From contig NW_001798989.1 of NCBI RefSeq assembly GCF_000165425.1, positions 1 through 64,000 of the forward strand: a stretch of 64,000 nt of DNA, read 5' to 3'. Shown here in pieces: positions 1 through 14,504 of this stretch. The notes beneath the pieces were generated by a model, which ran no database searches, was not told where the DNA came from, and saw only the letters and a list, made by a program, of their open reading frames with translations. The position numbers and the translations under genes are program-made. Each line of letters begins with the position of its first letter. Positions within the stretch are counted from its first letter, which is position 1. The stretch comes from Paramecium tetraurelia. Taxonomy: Eukaryota > Ciliophora > Oligohymenophorea > Peniculida > Parameciidae.

Positions 1-3000
1 TTTTATAATGTTTTTTCAAAGCATTGCATTTCATATATGATTACACCATTTTATTTTAGTATTATTAAATTATATTGTCAGTTTAGTGTGTACTTTATTG
101 TGACTTACCATTTAAGCATTAATGTATTATTTGTTAAATGAACTCACCAAACTAATTCAAGTTGAAAAATTAAATACATTCGCTATCAAATTCAGAAATT
201 GCAATTAATTAGTAATTATAGATTCATATACGATGGTGTATAATCCTAAATATAGGAAATTTTAGTTGGTTCTAATAAATTGGGCAATTAATTATTAGTC
301 TAATCTAAGTACAGAAACAGTATTAATTATTAATGAGTAATGTGTGTGTATATTCTTAAAAATGAAGTATGTTCAAAGCTGCCATATAAAAATTATTAGT
401 AATTGATAGCCTTAGAATATACAGAATCCATACTTAGATGTATGTGATGTGCATATATAAGTATTCCATTACCTGATAAATAATTACTGCACAAAAACTG
501 GCAGATAATATTTCAAATGATGATTTCAAGTATATGTGCTACATTGCTGTCAGAATCAATACATGATTGAAAGAGCATCAAATATGGAATTATGATTGTG
601 TTTGATGAAGAATTAAGTCTTACTGAATATAAATAATTCTGGAAAAAATGTTCAACATTTTACTACCACCATCAGTACATAACCAAATTTTCTTGGTTGA
701 TCCTAGATGAAGAACTGTTTATTAGTGTAATACAACCAGTCATTTATGGGTGATAGCAAATAATAAAATTACCAAAAGAAAGAACCATAATAAACAGGAA
801 GGATAAAATAATTATGATTTAAATGAAGCTGATCCATCGGCAATGCAAGTTGCTCGATCTTCAGATTGAAGAAATCTAAAAAATTTAACCTCAAAACCCC
901 CTTTAAGAAATGCCACAATAATTAACTGCCTCCTTAACAACTCCAGACAATTATGGTCATATTAAATTGCTCATTACAAAAGCAAATTAGGGAGTTATAT
1001 TTTAATACTATTGCATAATTTTATTTGCAATTATCATATCAAAATATAAACTTTGAGAAAGAAAAATTATCATACCTAGCCTCAGAACATTGCAAAAACG
1101 ATGTATAACTTCCTTCTCAGTCTAAACATCTCTATATGCAACCTGCAAAACTGTTAACTACTAAACAATCATAATTGGGTATTTCTTTTTCAAATTAAAA
1201 TTTATTATGTCTATTCCATAATGGTATCTCCGCTAGCCCTCGCTGTATTAAATATTGTCTTTATAGGCATCAGATCATAATAAAAGTATTTTTTCTAAAT
1301 AGCAATTTATTCTACAGTTTAGAAATCTCCTCCAGTACTAAATTTTACACTTATTTATTACCTATTTGTGTTGTAAGTCTTCAAAATGATTAAATTGTTG
1401 CGATTTAATATACCTTCTTATGCCATATAATTTTGCTCCTTCATTTTGTCAACTTTTTATGAAAATTTCTGGTATTTCAGAAAATTTAACAATGTGCAAC
1501 CACTCTCCCTCAAATTTATCATCTTCATCAAAACTATTGCTAATGAGGAAGATGATGAAAAATTTTGTTTCATAACAATGATGGCTTGTGATGCTTTTTA
1601 TAAATATGTATCATTTGCTGCCTTTTGGAAATAATCACCAGATTTTTGCAAAATTATATCTTCATCGTTATAAAGCTTAAATACTTGTGCCTTTTGACTT
1701 CATGCATTATTTTTGCTATTTGTGACATCAATGAAACAAAGATGCAACTACATTGAAATGTAGCTTAAAATGATGGATTCTCTTTATGTTTGAAACTTGC
1801 ACTATTATAACATATACTAATTTGATATCAACACTTAGCGCAAAGATATCATATGGATCGTATTAAAAAGGCTCTTATTTTGAGATAAAGGTAAAATCAA
1901 ACTCTTATTTTTGTTCAAAATGATGAAATTCTAACTTAAAATGCATAATTTATAACATTTCATTTATCAACAACGCTAATAATTAATCATTTATCTTTAG
2001 ATATCATTTGGAGAGGAGGATTGGATATGGGTCTTTCAGAAAAAAAAGATTGAGTAAGAGCTCATTACGAGTTCGCTAAACATATGTTGTAGGTCACATT
2101 GATGGATTCATGGTTCCAAGTTGGACTTCATACTAGATTATTTGTCCATTAAGTACAAGACTTTTTGGAAGTTTGGAAGATGCTTTCGTCATTTATTTGA
2201 CTATGTCTAGGTACGCAGGCCTTTAATCATGTTGTGTTGATCTTCAATAAAACTTGTAGAACTAGAGTACACCAAGGATGTTTTACAAGTTGTAAAAAAA
2301 TAAGGAGTTGAGTATTTTTAAAAGTTCGTAAAAAGGAACCTTCATATCTGGCAATTTGTTTAACAATCCCTTAAATCACTAAGACATTCCGAACTTTTAT
2401 TTTTCTGTAATAAGATATGAATCAAGTTTCGCATAATACTTCATATCAAGTAAGATTGCAAAGATTGCAATTTTATCGATATCAAATAAATAGTTTGCTT
2501 CGGAATATCATTATAGCTTAGAAATTGGCATCAAATGGCACAATCTTTAAACAACTATGTAAAAGAACCCATTTATTTAGGATGGCATACATTCGAAGTT
2601 TTAAACTTTAACAATGAGAACAGCATTTTTGCACAAATGTATGTATTGCAGTTAGCACAAGAATAATTGTATTTGGTTGCAAGTGCATACTACTAGTGTA
2701 GAGCGTGTGATAAAAAAGATCGCAAGTGTTCCAAGTTGAACAAGTTTCTTTGACTCCTTAATATTAAAACATCATAAAAAGTTGGATTCCAAATTGATCA
2801 GCAATCTTCTCCATTATAATGCATAATTTATAAATATCTAAATGTTTCAGTACCCTTTCAAACAAAGTTAAGTAGTACAGATGAATCGAGGAAGACATCA
2901 TTACATCCATCGTTTAAGCTTAGTATTATGTATCCATTTTTAGATTCTTAAAGTGTACTTGATTTAATATCAGATCCTATTTACTTAAAGATTACTAAAG

Positions 3001-4626
3001 ATTTTCTTTAATGTTACTAATGTAATTAAAGTTGACATTTTTCACCCAATTGATTTAAAAATAATATAAGAAATATGTACACTTTTAAAAGTTCAATTTG
3101 ATCAACCTAATTTCGAAACAAGTAACTCAAAATTAAATAATCTTGAACCAGTTGAGAAAAAGCCATCATTCAATATGTCCAATTTGATAATATAATTTCA
3201 TGCAAAACTTTATATTATCAAGTAGAAACTAGATATAAATCACTTATGAAGAGTAACAAGAAGGACAGACTGATGGTTTTTGGAGAAACTATAAATATAT
3301 CCAATATTTTAAACAATAACTGATAACTATTCTACGTAAACAAGTCTAAATGAGCTGAAGGTATTACTCGTGTTTTGCTGATATTGCAGATCCGATTACC
3401 AAAAAAAGTATATAAAAATAAAGATTCTTAACTCAAGAAGACTTTCATCTTAGAAATTCCTTTACATTTAGTTTCCATTTATTTGTACAAAATTGTTCAG
3501 GTTTTGTAAATGAAACTAGTTTTTGTATTTGCTTAATCTAAAATAAACTTGCATTAATGAATAATTGCAAAACTCACACAGTCCAAATTAATTAATAGAT
3601 CTAGTAGTAGCGATTTCAGATGTTGATAATTGTGTCAGATCTAAAAATGGAATTGCAACCTTGCAGTTCATGCAACCATAACTTGGGAAAAAGGATTTAT
3701 ATAAATCTATATGGCCCTCTTATTCTACTAAGGCTTTTAAAGCACTGAAAAAGCAAGCAACCTGAAATTTCATCGATTAAATGCACTAATTGTTAATTGT
3801 GGGATAATTCTTAGATTCTGGTTCCAAGTTGAATAGACCCTGTCGATTATATAGCTCCAAATAGATTATCAGATTCAGGAGTATCTCGATGATGCACATA
3901 ACAAGCAAATAGGCTCATGTAATATAAATAATAACAACCGTCACTTGCTTCAAAGTATTAGTGCGCACCATACCTCCTAGATATCACACTTATGGCACAA
4001 CTATTTTGCCATGATTTTATATCAGGGTTTGGGCTATTTTGTAACTGATAGCGTCAAGTTGATCCAATACCTCAAAAATTCCTGAAGGCACAACTTGTTA
4101 GACCTCAGATACACCGTATATAGGAAATAATAAAACTGACCAAAAATGTAATAATCTATACAATGGTCTAAGTGATTTCTAAATTTGTAATCCTAATGCG
4201 AACAATCCCTATACTCTTGCACCATCTATATTGGTTATTAAACTACTCTGCATATGAATCAACCCTATAAGCCAACAGCCTTTCATGTTCAAAGTTTACT
4301 TTGAATTATTTAGGACAAGTTGAAATATGCTACAATTAGTCAATTATTTTGTCATAAATGATATACTGCTTTTTTTTATGGATTTTATTTGAGTTGAAAA
4401 GTATGTCTTTCATGTTCAACTTTTATGAATACTCTACAATAATTATTATCGTATTTAAACTTTTTAAATATCAAGGTTAATTGTTAATAATTGTGACTTC
4501 TTCAGTTTGTAGTTTGTGCTATATTTCAAATATGATCTTTAATATGATGTTGCCATTAATTAAGCAATCCAAAATGCAATTAATGAAATGATCATAAAAA
4601 AAAAACTCAATTAAATGCAGTTCATG

Positions 4627-4800
4627 TCATTCAAATTCCACTTCATTTAAACCGCTTGCTCCTCCAACGCTTTCATGATAAAATCTACCAACAGGATTAA
4701 ACAAGTAATGCTCTGTTTGTTGTTTATCATCTCTCAAGTAGAATTAGAACATAAAAATTGTGTCGTGTGTTGCAATATCATTTTTTATTCAAATTAAATT
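4627..4800 (-). other. Open frame resembling a protein C-terminus
   Basis: Within the anonymous region, one minus-strand frame of about 57 codons ends at a TGA. It reads like an ordinary protein tail rich in charged and aromatic residues, including FNPVGRFYHESVGG and ending NEVEFE. The frame is bounded upstream by a TGA near 4800 and I could not attach it to further exons. It may be a surviving exon of a decayed gene or a chance frame. No family is recognised. Confidence 0.2.
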
Positions 4801-7800
4801 TCTACAAAATATGCTTAACTCAATTTAATCAGTCTCCCTCTTTTTATGAGTTTATTAGTAACTCAATAATTTAACTTGAATTAGATGCCCCGCTACTTAC
4901 AGATTATGTTAATTCCAAAGTTGCTTAATTTCTAACATCAACGCCAATTTTCAAATATAATAAGCAACAACAGATTTCATCAATATAAAATAAGCAATTA
5001 TTTATTGTAATATTTTTGCTTAATCGCCATAATGATAGTGTTTAAACTTTTATGAATATCAAATAGTGTTCTTTCTGCAAAACTTAAGTATATTTAAAGA
5101 TGAACATTGCAATAAATGAACCAGGTTGACAATCGATATCAGAAAAACACTTATTATTTTTCCCTTGCTTTAAAGAATTTGCAATATCTGTTTGTGTAAT
5201 TGATATTTTTTTGGATGAGAAAATTCTTACAAGATGTCATCTATCTATTTCCTTCTGTTGTGGTAAGGTTTAATAGGCTTCACAAAAGAACTAATTGTTA
5301 AACAATTCATACAAATAGAGCAAATTTTGAAAGTTTTTACAACTTAAGCATGGAGTTGCATCACATTTATCTTAGAATGACTTCATATGAAGAATACTAT
5401 TAGGTAGGCACGATAAGTCATATACCGACAAGTTTGTGTTACATTTTGATACAATTTCTACATTTTCTCTTTCCATATCAACACGGCTTATTTCATATCG
5501 CTTCCCTTATTATCTAGTATTTGAAATTATGTAAGGTATTAGCAATAAGAACATTAGGCTTATCATGAAGATGATAAATTAAAGCCCTTAATGTGAGAGA
5601 AATAAGTAAACCTGTGAGCAGATACTTTGAACTTAATTCTCAAAGAGAAAGGAACAACTTTTATTATCTATATCAGCAGGGAACCATCAAAAAATCCTCT
5701 AGTATTTAGTTAGCCCTAATTTTTTTCATCAAATTACACCGCATTCATCTTTAGATGATTTTAGTGAACGCCATCTAGCTACTTCAATTAAACCTAATAT
5801 AAAAATATGGCAATAATAAGAGAAAAGGTTTAAACGTGGATAAAATACCGTTATAACTTGACAAATGGTTGACGCAGCTTATTGAAAGTAACATACAGCA
5901 ATCCCTACTAATAATATCAATATTTTGGCTTCTAGAACAATTATAAAAACTTTTAAGCTTATTTAACATAAGTGTAACCTTAAATGAAGCAACAAATAGA
6001 AAATAAGAGCTCAAACTCAACTAGAAGGTTGCAATCTCCATTATATATATTATACTTCCAATAATACCCTTTAAGAAACAACTTTTAACAGCATCATAGT
6101 TTTGAATTATCATAGTAGCTCACCTGTGGCTTAAGTATTTTTTATTATCGCAAAAAAGTAACACAATTGAAGGTAAGCTCAAAAATACGCTATTAAAGCA
6201 CAATCGGCAATACGAGTACTACATTAGGAAAGCTGATGAAGATTCTGAATTCAGCAGGATCTTGTACTCTCAAAAAGAACCCAAATCAATAAAGTATTGA
6301 ATGGGTTAAATGTATAAACAACCTAAGTGTTTCGAATACTGCTATATGTAGCCTTGTCGCTTGGCTGCTGTTTTTAAGATAGAGCATTTCTTCTCTAAAA
6401 GTCTTTTCTAATGCTTCTCGAAGTCGTCCATAAACTCATTCAGTAGAATTTTGCAAAGTGTTTTAATAATTCAAAAAGGATTTACAAAAAGCAGCAGCAA
6501 ATATTCATAAATAAAGCATAGAGTTCTGCATTTAACACATAAGGAGGTGATTAATTTGTAATAAGTTTCAATTAATTAAGCGAAGATTCAGTTAAAATTA
6601 GGTGCATGAAGAGATTATTTGTAGTATGGATGAAGGAGAAACAAGGTATTGGCGTCCGAATACGTTAAGGAATAATTTGGCTTTTTTTTCAAAACATTTA
6701 TAAGAAGAACTTCAAATACAATTGAAGGAAAGTATCATAAAATCTTCTGTTTTTTTAAGTTGGCATTTAAAGTTTCCAACTCTATTTTCAAATTTATCAA
6801 TTAAACCATATATAAAGTTTGTATAATCTTGATACTCCTAATAGTTGAAAGGAGTGGGCCATTGTCTAAGTGTTACAGTTTTGATGGAATTAATCCATCA
6901 TTAGGTGCAATTGATGTAAATCAGAAAGCAATTCCTATATCAAGTAATTAAGGGGCTCCCTAGATTCGAACGCTTAAGTTCAACTTGCCAAATAAAAAAA
7001 AAATCAAACATATCGAAAATAAACAAGAAAGGTTATACAATTTTTAGAACACCTAGGATGAGGTAATGGTGGAGAAAAACGATATAAATTGTCAATGCTT
7101 ACTGACAATTAGCAACAAAAATATATAAAATTAAGGCCTGATATTTAGATGAAGCCACCCATTTATTTAATGTCGAGATGTCAGAATATTTAACAATATA
7201 ACGACCTTATTAGAATCATTTGGTTTTGAAAATACTTTTCTATACCTTAATTTGAAAAGTATTATTAATTTGATTGATCCTATTACAGCAATTCTTATTA
7301 CAAGAAGAAGAGAGGATGGAATTGATGAGGCAGAGAAGTAAAAGTAAAAATGGAATTAGCAGTCGGCACATCAAATATAATATTACTGAAGTAGGAATAC
7401 CAACGTTTAAAATACCTAAAACACTATTGACAAAACTTGCAAGTGCTAATGCTGCGGTTTAATTAAGTTTATGAATTTTGTGAGCATGAAGGAGATAATA
7501 AATACAAGGCTGAAACAGAATAGTAGTGCTCTCAATATGTTTTTAGGAATTGGATGAAAATCGATTCCAAGAAAGGAACACATATATCATCTCAAGTATC
7601 AGAACGCCACTTACAGGGTGTTATCGCAACCTTATTAAGAGTCGTCATTAATACCTAATATACAAATTTTAGAGTTCAAATATTTCTTACAGGAAGTATT
7701 TATAGTATTTTAGTTATTAAAGATATCCCCACCCTAAAATATTATGTTGTTTGACTTGGCATATAAGCCTACTCTGAATACATGCGCAAATATACGATGT

Positions 7801-10800
7801 GCATACACTAGCTACTCCTGAATACAATAATATAGTTGGGACTGTGTAATTCTTAACAAGTTTTTTGTTATGTAAGGCACTGACTGTACAGTATATGAAT
7901 CTTTGCAAGCGACTGATGAATTCTCTAATATACGAACTACCAAGGGATACTTGCTTTTTTCATAAAGTCAAAGCAAATTTAGATAAAAAAAGTTAATACA
8001 TGTAGCATTAGTTTGATTCCATTAATTTTTATGCCTAGCTATTTATTATAAAGTAGAGTAATTAGTTCAATAAGTTTTCCCTTTATTGCTACAAGTAACA
8101 TAAAAGATATCAACTCCTTTACCTGATAATCAAAAAAAAACTTGTGAACTACAAATTTACAGATTAAGTTCTAATCAGATGCTGATATCTATCAAAACAG
8201 GTATAATCGCAAGTTCATTTATCAAGAATGATTACCAAGTATGCAACATAAATTAATGCTTCACATTTAATGAGTTATCATTTACAGTTGCACAACTCAT
8301 AATTAGTTTGAGCAGTTGATTTGGGATGGTTCACAAAAAGAAACAGATGTTGAGAATTTCATTAATGAGTTGATCTTGATGAAAGATAACTTGTTACCAG
8401 AATCAAGGAAGTCTCAAAAAAATCAGCACATTCAGTGTATGAATTTTCGAAAAATTTAGCATTGCAATCAGTATACTAATTCGCCATATGAAGAGCATTG
8501 CATAATTTGCATGTTGTTTCCAAAAATACAGCTGGATCGTATATGCAGAAGCCCTATTAAACTTTAATCGTTTGGGCAGAACAGATTGTAGTAGATTTTA
8601 GGGCAGGTTAACTAAGTCAACTTATTTACCACTAAGTCATTCTATAAGTTTAATTAGTTCCCTCGATATTATAAACAGAAGAATGAGACTGGATTACAAG
8701 ATTGCACTCTCTATTAATCAATAAAATTTGCAAACTTCATCTCAATCAAATGCATAAGGTTAATCCAGAATTACAATTATACTCAAGCATTTTGTTTCAT
8801 TCGGATACTAGCCTGTTATGAATCAACGCATAATATTAATGTACACATTCATTATGAGGTTACATTTGAAGATGCACACCTTAAGAATATAAATATGCAT
8901 ATAGTACTTGAAATACCAATATATATATTGCAGCACAAGAATAACAACAGTTACAGAGACTAACATCCCATGAAACTTACATACTACTGGCATAAAACAT
9001 ATGATGCAATAAGATAACAAGTGTTCCTGGCGTTTCATGTTTATGTGTATAAGCACCTGATAAGTAGGATCAAAATACAAAAAGAAAAGTAAGGCTGGCA
9101 GTCTTCTTCAGCCTAATCGGAAGTGCTTAACAAAAAAATGGTTACATTTCCAGTATCATTTCGAAAACAGTTAAATTATTATAGATTCCTCAAGAAATCA
9201 ATTATACGTCTTCCGTTGTTTAGATCAGAATTAGAATTTTCATCACTATTTGAACGGCAACTAACTGTGGATACTTAAAGTGTACTTGATATAGCTACTT
9301 CTCTATCAAATAATTCGCTTGATGCTGAGCAACTTTGCAAGGTTTAATCTAAGTATTAGGTATCAAAAGTGATTAAGATGCATAATATATAAAATCATGT
9401 ATCTATAATCATGATTGAGGAATTGGCAGAGGTTTACTGTTTAGTATTTGGACGGAGAAGTTACAAACGATATGACTTAAGGATTGATGAAAGACGTGGA
9501 TTAAAATTGGTTTAAGCCCTAGTCTAAAATTGTTCAAAAACACCGTTGAGTGAACGAAGGAGTCCTTGTAGAGAAGTTAGCATGGCTCCCACTATATACC
9601 TCGAAGTGTCTCAGAAATGGCGCGATAGATTATTCACGATCCTGTATCAAAAGTCTTTTCATTTAATTAAATTTATTTCATATTAGTATTTTTAAATGAC
9701 CTAAATCAATAAGGACTATTTGTGTCTTTATAAAACTGAATTTGAGCTACTACATCATTAACTATTGCAATCACAATTTAAGCAGCTCAATTAAAAACTG
9801 ACAATCTTTGCAATTATTTGTGTCACAGTAGTAATACCTATTTTATACATCTATACTTGGACAGAAACTCCGGTTGCTATTTTTAACCTTAACCATAAGT
9901 AAGTAAGACTGTAAGAAAAATAAGTAATTATTGCATAAAGTGAAATTACGGAAGACGTTTAAAAGTCTAAACTGTATTATCTGCAACAAAAGCTTAAAAA
10001 AATTTGAGAGATTATGGAATCATATCATTCGTTACTACAGACTCTACACTATTTAGTGTAAATGATAGTATGCGATAATGTAAGTTGTTATTGTATAGGC
10101 GATTGAGGAATAATAGCTTATGTTAAGAAGATTCCTAACTATTTAATATGCATAATCTTAAAGTTTCTTTACATCATGCTCCAGATTACTAAATTAACAC
10201 CCCGTTCAAGTATTGAATTTGTTATTAAGTGTCAATGAGCTGAGATGAAAATTAACCAAAATCAATTCAATATCTTCTGATGAAATGCTTCTCTTGTAAA
10301 AATGGTGTACTTTTTCTAAAAGCCGATGCTATTAATTCAGAATTAAAAAAAATAAACTACCTCCTGTAAGAGTTTAAGTTTTCAAACCAAACTTCCTATT
10401 CCTCCTAATGAATTAGAAAAACCTTCTTGATAAATTTAGCATATTGCTTTATAAAAAGTCTTTCATGCAAATTATTTAGTTCCAAAATAATAGGAGTACA
10501 ATAAGTACAATCATTTATTCGATAACACATGTGGAGTCTTAATAATACATTTGTTAGAAACGTTAACATTTAATATAGTATTGGTGTTCTACACACATTA
10601 AGTACTCGTATAAGGCTATAATTCTAGTTGTAGCAATATTATTGAATGTTTGCATGATGCATATACTGAGAACATCTTTCAATTAGATGCAACGGTGCTA
10701 TCGATTAGTCACTATCAACAGGATTCTTTTATGTCTCATAAAAATATTTACAATCATAAGATTCTTTAAATAATTTCTTCACAATATATAATCAAATAAT

Positions 10801-12000
10801 GGAGTTGCAAAATTAAGGAGATATAGATGGTGTTAGGATATGTGGAAGTAAGGCACAAGTCATATTTATCTTTTATTACGGCATTACAAAGGTGTAATAT
10901 GTTAAGGATAGCTGGGATTGTTATTATTTAAAAACATTATGATAAAAGAAGCGCGCACGTAGCCGGACAATTAATGCCATGCCTTATAACCAGAGTGATT
11001 TGGTAACAAGCGAGGTTTTCAATTTATAAAAAGATGGTTTAAAGGCTGCTTATCACACTTTTAATTTTCTTACTACCAAACACTTACTACTTACACCTGT
11101 TACTAAAGATATCTCATGTTTGACAATATTAATTGTATGAGCACTATTATTTGAACAAACAGTGCAAAAGTATTATTTATTGTTGATATGTATTAACTAA
11201 GTTTGTTGGAATCCTAATCAACAATAATAATAGTGTCGTTATCTACTGCATTTTGTTGAAGAAATCTTGTTAGTACTTAAATGTTAAACAATTTTTCGGC
11301 AGTTACTTGGAAAGTGTTAGTAAGACTACCATTTGTCAATAAAGATTCATGAAATTATGTTATAGAAAAGAATTAGAGTAAAAGTATCTTGGGCCACATT
11401 AAATAAAACTATAATAATAGCAGTTGGAACAATGCAGTAAAGAATAATCCTGGACAATTCAAATATTAAGCATCCAAAGAAACACAAACATTTTCAAAAG
11501 TTGCCCCTTGGGTGAATTGTTCAAGCAAAGAGATAAATTGGTTATTACGATATCATCATAGGTGTCTATTGATCAATTAGCTATCCAAAGAATATTTTTA
11601 ATTGAAAATTAATTGGAGCGTAAAAATTCAGAAATACATAAAGTTGAAAGTATTGTTGTCAGAATTCTTTTATGATATTTGAATTGGAAAATTGGAGACA
11701 ACCTTTTCGTATTTGATCAAATTAACCAAATTTGTTGAAGAGATGATCTTAAGAACATTATATAAGCTTTGAAAATGAATTTTATATGGCTTTTATAAAT
11801 TTTCTTTATTTATTAATTAATGTGATCTTTATATTTTAGTTTGCACTCAATTGATTTATTAAATAAAAGTGGATAGTGAGTGCAATCAAACCTTCTCAAG
11901 GAATTAGAAAATTTTTTCTTTACAAAAAATCATACACCATACCTGTTGTGATTGCTTTTTGGAAGTGCTTGAAAGAGATTGTATAATCAAATGTTAACCC

Positions 12001-12026
12001 AAGGAGAATGTTTAAGGAGAATGTTT
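12001..12026. repeat. 13-bp perfect tandem duplication
   Basis: The 13-mer aaggagaatgttt is present twice head to tail and is followed by a partial third copy (aagaatg). It lies about 120 bp upstream of the start codon of the next gene, in its presumed promoter or 5' flank. It is probably a simple replication slippage product. Confidence 0.8.
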
Positions 12027-12146
12027 AAGAATGTCCAGAAAAACAGAATTTTGGCTAATAACAACTAAAATTAAAAGTAGGCTTTTTATCTTATATCACA
12101 ACATTCTTCTATCCAATTATTTTGAGATATTATAAAAATAAAATCA

Positions 12147-13788
12147 ATGAAAATAATATTCTACTTTGCATGTTTTACAATTGCATTCGCCTAAGACTTT
12201 AAAACCATTTTCACTGCCTTTGTAGGCTCTAATTGGAATGATTAGGGTAACTCATTTATTAAAATTAGAATGGTTTTATTCTGATATATATGGGGGAATA
12301 TTTGGTTTTTGTGAAAATGAATAATTATTTGGTGGCCATTATGTATTTGGGAAAAATTCCTTAGCTTCTCGACAATTTATTCTTCCCCCTCATTATTATG
12401 TAAAAATTTAATTAAGATTCTGGAAGTATTAAAATAATTAATATTTAGAATTGATAGTTGGGATGGAGAAGTCTTCTAATTAATAGCTGATTAGAAAGTT
12501 TATAGTAGGCAATTTTGGCCAAATGAGGGAGGAGATTTTTGTGGTCGTGGAAAGAAAGGAAATAATGATCTTCTAGTTAATATTGAGGTAAGTATTGAAC
12601 ATAATTCCCAATTGTTTGCTTTAATAATGACTTCAAATTTGGATGAACATGCATATTATGTATAAGTTGTTTTTAGATAATAGGAATCATGGGGGATAAA
12701 CTGGTTTGAATTATCAATTTTAGAATGTTTTTTAGGTTGCTTAAGTTGTGAAGATTCAACCTCTTCCTGCCTAATATGGAGTAGCTTAGCATCATATTGG
12801 CAAACTTAAATGAGCGATGATGGATGGCTAACTAATGGAGGTTAGATAGGAGGATCTAATATTTGCGGCGGTCTTTTAATTGTTGGAGGAACTTCTATAT
12901 TAATGCAAGGCTAAAGTTTAGAAAAAACGTTAAAAGATCTACCTATCCACTATTTGATTAAGTTTGTATTTAAAATATGGGCGATAGGTGAGTGGGAATA
13001 CGAGAAATTAGAGCTTTAAGTTGATAATCAAGTTTGGATGTCTGAGTCAATTCAAAATAATAATCCTGTTCCCTTTGATTGTGGTATCAAGTAAAAAGTT
13101 AGCATTGTAAATACTCATACAATAAATAACCATACTTAAAATGAAATGAATATAGTTATTAAGTCAAATTAATCCTCATAGAAACCTGCATTTTGGGTGA
13201 TCTAATCTTTAGACATTTATATAGCAGAATGCTCTATTGGTTGTCAAGAATGCTTTGGAACAGAACCAACCATGTGTACCAAATGTATCAAAAAATGGGG
13301 TTTTTATTAAAATCAATGTATTATTGGTATTTATTTAATTTTAAGTTAGCTCCTCCAATTGAGTGTGCTAATGTTAGAATTGTTTAATTTAAAGATTAAA
13401 ATATCAATAATCCTGACACATTTCAAATAACTATTGATGAAGTGAATCAAAATAGTATAGATAAGGGGTAGCAAAAATTATTTGTGAGTTCTTCTATTTC
13501 CACTCTTACATTTAAATTTTGGTGAGATTTTAAGAAGACTATAAAATTGAAAGTTTTTTTAGGAATTGTAGTTAATGTAAGGCTGACTAATTTCAATTTT
13601 TAAATAAGGCTTCTAATGGAAACAACGCTTTAATATATAATGCATAGTTTATGCAAGTTATAGCATCAGAAAAAGAATTAATAATTAGAGTTTCAAAAAC
13701 AAAATTAGAAATCGTTTAATTATAATTAGTAAATGAAATAGATTAAGAAGAAGTTTTAATAATGAAAATTAACATCTAATAGGGATGA
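12147..13788 (+). CDS. Secreted cysteine-rich ciliate protein
   Basis: About 513 residues from four or five exons. The N-terminus is a clear signal peptide (MKIIFYFACFTIAFA). Introns at 12247-12268, 12426-12448 and 13327-13349 are 22-23 nt. A fourth near 13522 (32 or 41 nt, same frame) is needed to pass a TGA. The body has two aromatic/glycine-rich beta-sandwich-like repeats, each with an IDSWDGE-type or related motif, and each is followed by a cysteine cluster (CLGCLSCED and CSIGCQECF...CTKC) like growth-factor-receptor/furin-type repeats. Such proteins are common in ciliates as extracellular or surface proteins; the exact role is unknown. No membrane anchor is visible at the C-terminus. Start choice rests on the signal peptide. 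Confidence 0.7.
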
Positions 13789-14504
13789 AAGATGTGAGAT
13801 TTATTATGATTTCTAACTATCATAATTGAATTTATATTAAGAAGTAAAATTTATTGGTTCATAAATTGTTAGATTATCATAAAATTTCTGCTTCAAAAAT
13901 TTTAAATATTAGTTTAATTTAATTTAGCATAGTATTCATTCAATTATTTAATTTTATGTTTTCTGAATTAAATAATTTCATTAAATTACTTCTTAAATAT
14001 TTCCTGTCAATATTATTTAATTTAGTAGCATGCAAAATTTAAGCGAATTTCAAATACATTAGGTGTTATAATAACAATTATAAATCGAGCCAAATTTGAA
14101 ATAACTATTTAAAAAGTTCAAAAAAATAATTCATTATTATTCTTTATTTCTTCTTAATTAAATCATTAAATCTTTAGACATCTTCACTTCATCTCTCTAT
14201 CTCATTTTAATATTCCCTTTCATATTTTGAAATTTTTTCAGAAAGGTTGGAGATTAAATTCTATCCTAAAATCCACCTAGAACAAAATGAAAAACAAAAT
14301 TAAAAAATAACTCTAAAAACAATATTATATTCTCAACAGATAAATACTGATTTTTTGTATTGAGGCATTTCTCAGCAATACATTTAACCTAAATAATGAA
14401 ATTTTTTCTTTATTTAATTTAGTTTATCTTTTAGTTATCAAATAAGCTCAACAATTACATGAATTAGGGGACAATATTTTAATGATATATTGAAGCAGCT
14501 ACTT
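13789..14504. other. Spacer of about 0.7 kb
   Basis: This is AT-rich sequence between convergent genes. A plus-strand frame of 67 codons (about 14287-14493) and a minus frame of 28 codons (about 14131-14214) are present, but neither has homology-like character or intron support. I see no RNA gene or repeat. Confidence 0.5.

Larger units (their letters stand above)
1..12146. other. 12-kb anonymous region without a supportable gene
   Basis: I see no gene here that can be defended. Open frames exist on both strands, but with TGA as the only stop, frames of 100-270 codons are expected by chance over 12 kb. No chains of coding exons joined by 22-30 nt introns could be built, unlike everywhere to the right. 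Sampled lines have roughly 25-38 percent G+C, close to the genes and well above clear spacers such as 28.6-29.2 kb (about 10-23 percent). That suggests decayed coding, germline-limited or mobile DNA rather than a normal ciliate spacer. No telomeric C4A2/C3A3 repeats, long tandem arrays or transposase motifs were recognised. Confidence 0.6.

Noticed and set aside
2451-2468. Nine-base tandem duplication aagattgca x2
   Set aside because: Real, but too short and isolated to call a repeat element.
1927-2739. 270-codon plus-strand frame without TGA in the anonymous region
   Set aside because: With TGA as the only stop, a few frames this long are expected by chance in 12 kb on six frames. Residue order shows no domain, no start context and no intron pattern.
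6940-6990. GTTCGAATC-type T-loop lookalike
   Set aside because: Flanking stems do not pair and no tRNA length cloverleaf is present.
7274-7462. 62-residue plus frame that briefly looked like reverse-transcriptase-type sequence (RRREDG in a neighbouring frame)
   Set aside because: No catalytic or neighbouring RT blocks were found; the similarity is only a few residues.
8823-9080. 85-residue hydrophobic minus-strand frame
   Set aside because: It starts with TTG, uses codons unlike the genes here (CTG, GTC, CGC) and has no exon partners. Treated as chance.
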